Shown one piece after another: positions 5,536 through 6,178 of a stretch of 6,178 nucleotides of DNA; position 1 is the first letter of the stretch, and the number at the start of each line of letters is the position of its first letter. Made by a program: the position numbers and the translations under genes. The stretch is from assembly GCA_023411405.1 (NCBI GenBank), contig JAEYOU010000103.1:1-6178 (forward strand). The letters run 5' to 3'. Source of the stretch: Pseudomonadota bacterium (GTDB taxonomy: Bacteria; Myxococcota; Myxococcia; Myxococcales; Anaeromyxobacteraceae). The notes below the pieces were generated by a model, which saw nothing but the letters and a program-made list of their open reading frames with translations, did no database searches and had not been told where the DNA came from.

Positions 5536-5589
5536 TTCACGCCCGGAACTGGGCGCCTGCGCCGCATGCGCTGCGCAGGGACGCGCACC

Positions 5590-5776
5590 GATCCCACCCG
5601 GAGTGGGGTCGCCTCGTTCGAGCACTGCCCCTCCCGGACGAGTCACCTGGGCGCAGGGGAGGTGGCGAACCGAGACGCCGCTCGCCCGCGCCCGGAGCGT
5701 GCCCCCGCGCACCGCGCGGCCGGGCAGGCGCCATGGGCCGGCCGTGACCAACATCTCCGTTCAAGGGAGGGCTCGC
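5590..5776 (+). promoter_or_regulatory. leader region of the LEA-like lipoprotein gene
   Basis: Non-coding stretch between repeat copy B and the lipoprotein ATG. It begins with the inverted repeat CCCAC-CCGGA-GTGGG (5593-5607), which matches in position and loop sequence a CTCCAC/GTGGAG hairpin at 3628-3645 before the other lipoprotein gene. I see no good -35/-10 pair, so the promoter may lie in the repeat near the 5521-5535 palindrome. Confidence 0.3.
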
Positions 5777-6007
5777 ATGACGAAGACCGTATGGATCGCT
5801 GCGCTCCTCGCCTCGTTCGCGCTCGCGTGTCCCCGGAGCGAACAGCGGGACTCGCGAGTGGGCGAGGCGGCGGAGGAGACGAGGGAGGCGACCGGCTCCG
5901 CGGCCGAGGAGGTCCGCGAGGGTGCGCAGGAGGCCGGCGACGAGATGAAGGACGCAGGCGAAGAGGTGAAGGAGGGGGCGGAGGACGCGAAGGAGAGGAT
6001 GGACTGA
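5777..6007 (+). CDS. small lipoprotein with LEA-like 11-residue repeats
   Basis: A 76-aa protein from ATG 5777 with an excellent ribosome site AAGGGAGG (5763-5770, 6-base spacing). The signal (KTVWIAALLASFALAC) ends at a lipoprotein-type Cys18; the ALAC box is a little atypical but allowed. The mature part is very acidic and alanine-rich and shows four tandem 11-residue units at about 31-41, 42-52, 53-63 and 64-74, of pattern A-A/G-E/D-E-x-R/K-E/D-A/G-x-x-x. Such 11-mers are known from LEA group 3 and apolipoprotein-like amphipathic helices, which are linked to desiccation or stress tolerance or surface binding in other organisms. That role is inference here. It would be a helical peptide anchored in the envelope. 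The last codons are MD before TGA at 6005-6007. A longer in-frame start (GTG 5744) would bury the signal sequence and is less likely. It is divergent from small gene B. Confidence 0.8.
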   Translation: MTKTVWIAALLASFALACPRSEQRDSRVGEAAEETREATGSAAEEVREGAQEAGDEMKDAGEEVKEGAEDAKERMD

Positions 6008-6020
6008 GCGTCTTTGTACG

Positions 6021-6041
6021 CGGGTCGCCGCCGGCGATCCG
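6021..6041. terminator. short hairpin after the LEA-like gene
   Basis: CGGGTCGCC (6021-6029) pairs with GGCGATCCG (6033-6041) with one G-T wobble and a 3-base loop, 13 bases past the stop codon. No T tract follows. It may act together with the stronger hairpin at 6055-6084. Confidence 0.35.
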
Positions 6042-6054
6042 ATGGCACGATCCG

Positions 6055-6084
6055 GGGCGGCGCTCCCACTGCGGAGCGCCGCCC
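6055..6084. terminator. strong hairpin between convergent genes
   Basis: GGGCGGCGCTCC (6055-6066) and GGAGCGCCGCCC (6073-6084) form a perfect 12-bp GC-rich stem with a 6-base loop. It sits between the end of the LEA-like gene and the end of the - strand gene at 6092, so a bidirectional terminator is the natural reading. Only a short mixed T-containing stretch (GGTCGTCT) follows on the + strand. Confidence 0.65.
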
Positions 6085-6091
6085 GGTCGTC

Positions 6092-6178
6092 TCAGCCGGC
6101 GATGCCCGCCTCGACCGACGCCTCCCCGCGCTGCGCGCGCGCCGCGGCGGCGCCGCTCGTCCGCGCGCGCAGCCGCTC
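6092..6178 (-). CDS. C-terminal end of an unidentified protein (partial)
   Basis: The - strand is open from the right edge to TGA at 6094-6092, giving the last 28 residues of a gene that starts beyond the window: ERLRARTSGAAAARAQ, then RGEASVEAGIAG. Every sense codon ends in G or C, which strongly supports coding in this frame. The fragment is too short and alanine/arginine-rich to assign a family. It converges on the LEA-like gene, and the 6055-6084 hairpin lies just after its stop. Confidence 0.6.
   Translation of the reverse strand, partial: ERLRARTSGAAAARAQRGEASVEAGIAG

Larger units (their letters stand above)
5121..5589. repeat. direct repeat copy B (about 465 bp small-gene block)
   Basis: Second copy of the block at 3143-3606, same orientation, starting CTGAGCGCCGATACAACG. 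It carries the same order of elements: hairpin, small gene, purine-rich leader, CAATCGATTG and ATAAC-N5-GTTAT palindromes. Similarity fades past about 5589, although a related hairpin sequence just beyond (5593-5607, compare 3628-3645) suggests the original duplication reached further. Copies A and B flank about 1.5 kb holding the lipoprotein gene and the helical protein gene. Confidence 0.9.

Noticed and set aside
3143..5589. Insertion sequence or composite transposon bounded by the two repeats
   Set aside because: The repeats have no terminal inverted repeats, no transposase or target-site duplication is visible, and they carry a small gene with its regulatory parts.
5733..5747. Tiny upstream ORF (ATG, 4 codons) before the LEA-like gene
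   Set aside because: It has no ribosome site and such short ATG-to-stop runs arise by chance.
1..6178. CRISPR array, tRNA, rRNA or phage genes
   Set aside because: No regularly spaced short repeats, cloverleaf-like sequence or recognisable rRNA or phage motif was found on either strand by reading.

Overview
The base composition is very GC-rich and the codons end almost always in G or C. With the gene content, this suggests a myxobacterium-like bacterium, most likely close to Anaeromyxobacter. That placement is inference from composition and gene style; there is no rRNA or other marker in the window.

Left half (about 150-3146, + strand): a tight sulfate-assimilation operon, cysD-cysN-cysH. 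CysD and CysN form the two-subunit ATP sulfurylase that makes APS from sulfate and ATP. The cysH product has the paired-cysteine [4Fe-4S] motifs of an APS reductase, so it can reduce APS to sulfite directly. No APS kinase is needed, and none is present or fused to CysN. The genes overlap by 1 and 4 bases, which points to translational coupling. A good sigma70-type promoter lies just before cysD. Sulfite reductase and siroheme synthesis genes are not in the window. cysH carries a short palindromic repeat in frame, of a kind normally found scattered between genes.

Right half (3143-6178): an accessory-looking region of small, envelope-directed or unknown genes built around a duplicated block of about 465 bp (3143-3606 and 5121-5589, direct orientation). 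Each copy holds a tiny unrecognised gene on the - strand (65 and 66 aa) with a strong ribosome site, a purine-rich leader, two palindromes at fixed spacing upstream, and a hairpin after the stop. Each small gene is divergent from a predicted lipoprotein gene on the + strand: an unknown lipoprotein at 3710-4249, whose C-terminal part may be frameshifted, and a 76-aa lipoprotein with LEA-like 11-residue repeats at 5777-6007. Between the two units is a - strand gene for an exported helical protein of unknown function (4228-4938). The right edge holds the last 28 codons of another - strand gene, separated from the LEA-like gene by strong hairpins.

The least explained part is the duplicated small-gene block: it looks like a repeated regulatory and coding cassette driving an orphan small protein next to lipoprotein genes. 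No CRISPR array, tRNA, rRNA, transposase or phage gene was seen.
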